From: Mesorhizobium sp. LSJC280B00
GTDB lineage: Bacteria > Pseudomonadota > Alphaproteobacteria > Rhizobiales > Rhizobiaceae
Length of the DNA: 35,130 nucleotides
Assembly: GCF_000502835.1 (NCBI RefSeq)
Contig: NZ_AYVL01000019.1
Location: 1 to 35,130 of the forward strand
Direction of reading: 5' to 3'
Shown piece by piece: positions 34,861-35,130 of this stretch. How positions within the stretch are numbered: the stretch's first letter is position 1; each line of letters begins with the position of its first letter. Both the position numbers and the translations under genes were made by a program. The notes beneath the pieces are model-generated. The model ran no database searches and was not told the origin of the DNA. It was given only the letters and a program-made list of their open reading frames with translations.

Positions 34861-35130
34861 TCAGTTCTTCGGCATTTGGGGTGGCACAAGTTGAATGTAG
34901 GGCGTCGTCGGTTCCTTATCAGAGCGAATGCGGCTGGGGGCCGGCTTCCCGTGTTTGCCGAGCGACCTAATGTATAGATAGAGCGATTGCATATCGCTCT
35001 CCTCCATCGCTCGAAGATTGTACCAAGGCATCGGTGGAGACGTTCTAATGCGCTTCAGCATCCCTACAAATCCACGCTCGGTCATTACCGAAGCATCTAT
35101 CCGAAGATTGGTCGCATAGGTCGTGCCCCA
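34861..35130 (-). CDS. c-type cytochrome, C-terminal part (runs off the window)
   Basis: The last 89 residues of a cytochrome c family protein, open through the right edge of the window. The partial frame begins WGTTYATNLRID and then has SPPMPWYNLRAMEESDMQSL followed by LYIRSLGKHG. This is the familiar end of class I cytochromes of the alcohol or aldehyde dehydrogenase subunit type, where a YATN...MPW...LYxYIRSL pattern surrounds the axial Met. The heme-binding CxxCH must lie upstream, beyond 35130. An internal ATG at 35085 is not the true start. It is periplasmic electron-transfer material, unrelated to the T6SS, and it marks the end of the island. Confidence 0.8.
   Translation of the reverse strand, partial: WGTTYATNLRIDASVMTERGFVGMLKRIRTSPPMPWYNLRAMEESDMQSLYLYIRSLGKHGKPAPSRIRSDKEPTTPYIQLVPPQMPKN

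Noticed and set aside
1..35130. CRISPR array, tRNA, rRNA, transposase, integrase or attachment site
   Set aside because: None was seen on either strand. The only tandem repeat is the vgrG coding repeat, and the ends of the effector cassette show no obvious direct repeats.

Overview
The window is almost entirely one type VI secretion system (T6SS) locus. The organism looks like a GC-rich alphaproteobacterium of the Rhizobiales, probably near Mesorhizobium. This rests on gene order like the rhizobial imp locus, DotU-OmpA fusion TssL proteins, and the codon style. It is family-level inference, because the sequence carries no taxonomic marker gene.

Layout. Bases 1-893 hold one small Cys/His-rich hypothetical gene (242-442), a perfect 8-bp hairpin (738-758) and otherwise nothing recognisable. 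The ATPase gene tssH/clpV (894-3644) is on the minus strand, divergent from the main plus-strand operon across a 337-base control region. That operon runs 3982-24107: tssA, tssB, tssC, hcp/tssD, tssE, tssF, tssG, tagH, tssJ, tssK, tssL, tssM, tagF. It continues without a break into an effector-loading cassette: a DUF2169 protein, a ketosynthase-fold protein that lacks its catalytic residues, a DUF4150 (PAAR-like) protein with a candidate HNH-type nuclease toxin end, and a likely immunity gene. Most junctions in the operon overlap or nearly touch. A minus-strand operon (27981-24115) meets it head-on with a 7-base gap: vgrG/tssI, a DUF6484 gene and a TIGR02270-type HEAT-repeat gene. Divergent from vgrG on the plus strand is a second set of late genes: tagH2, tssL2 and tssM2. 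At the right edge, after a short gap, the C-terminal part of a c-type cytochrome gene (34861-35130, minus strand) runs off the window.

How the parts work together. TssJ/TssL/TssM form the envelope complex. TssE/F/G/K with VgrG form the baseplate. Hcp is the inner tube, TssB/C the sheath, TssA the assembly organiser, and ClpV recycles the sheath. TagH and TagF belong to the post-translational control branch, but no PpkA kinase or PppA phosphatase gene is present here. DUF2169, the ketosynthase-like protein and DUF4150 probably prepare and mount the toxin on the VgrG tip. DUF6484 and the HEAT-repeat protein are probable VgrG-linked accessories.

The most interesting signals are the AT-richer toxin/immunity pair, the pseudo-enzyme in the loading cassette, the HEAT/DUF6484 pair behind vgrG, and the duplicated tagH-tssL-tssM set, which leaves two TssM/TssL pairs but only one TssJ. 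No tRNA, rRNA, CRISPR array, insertion sequence or integrase was seen.
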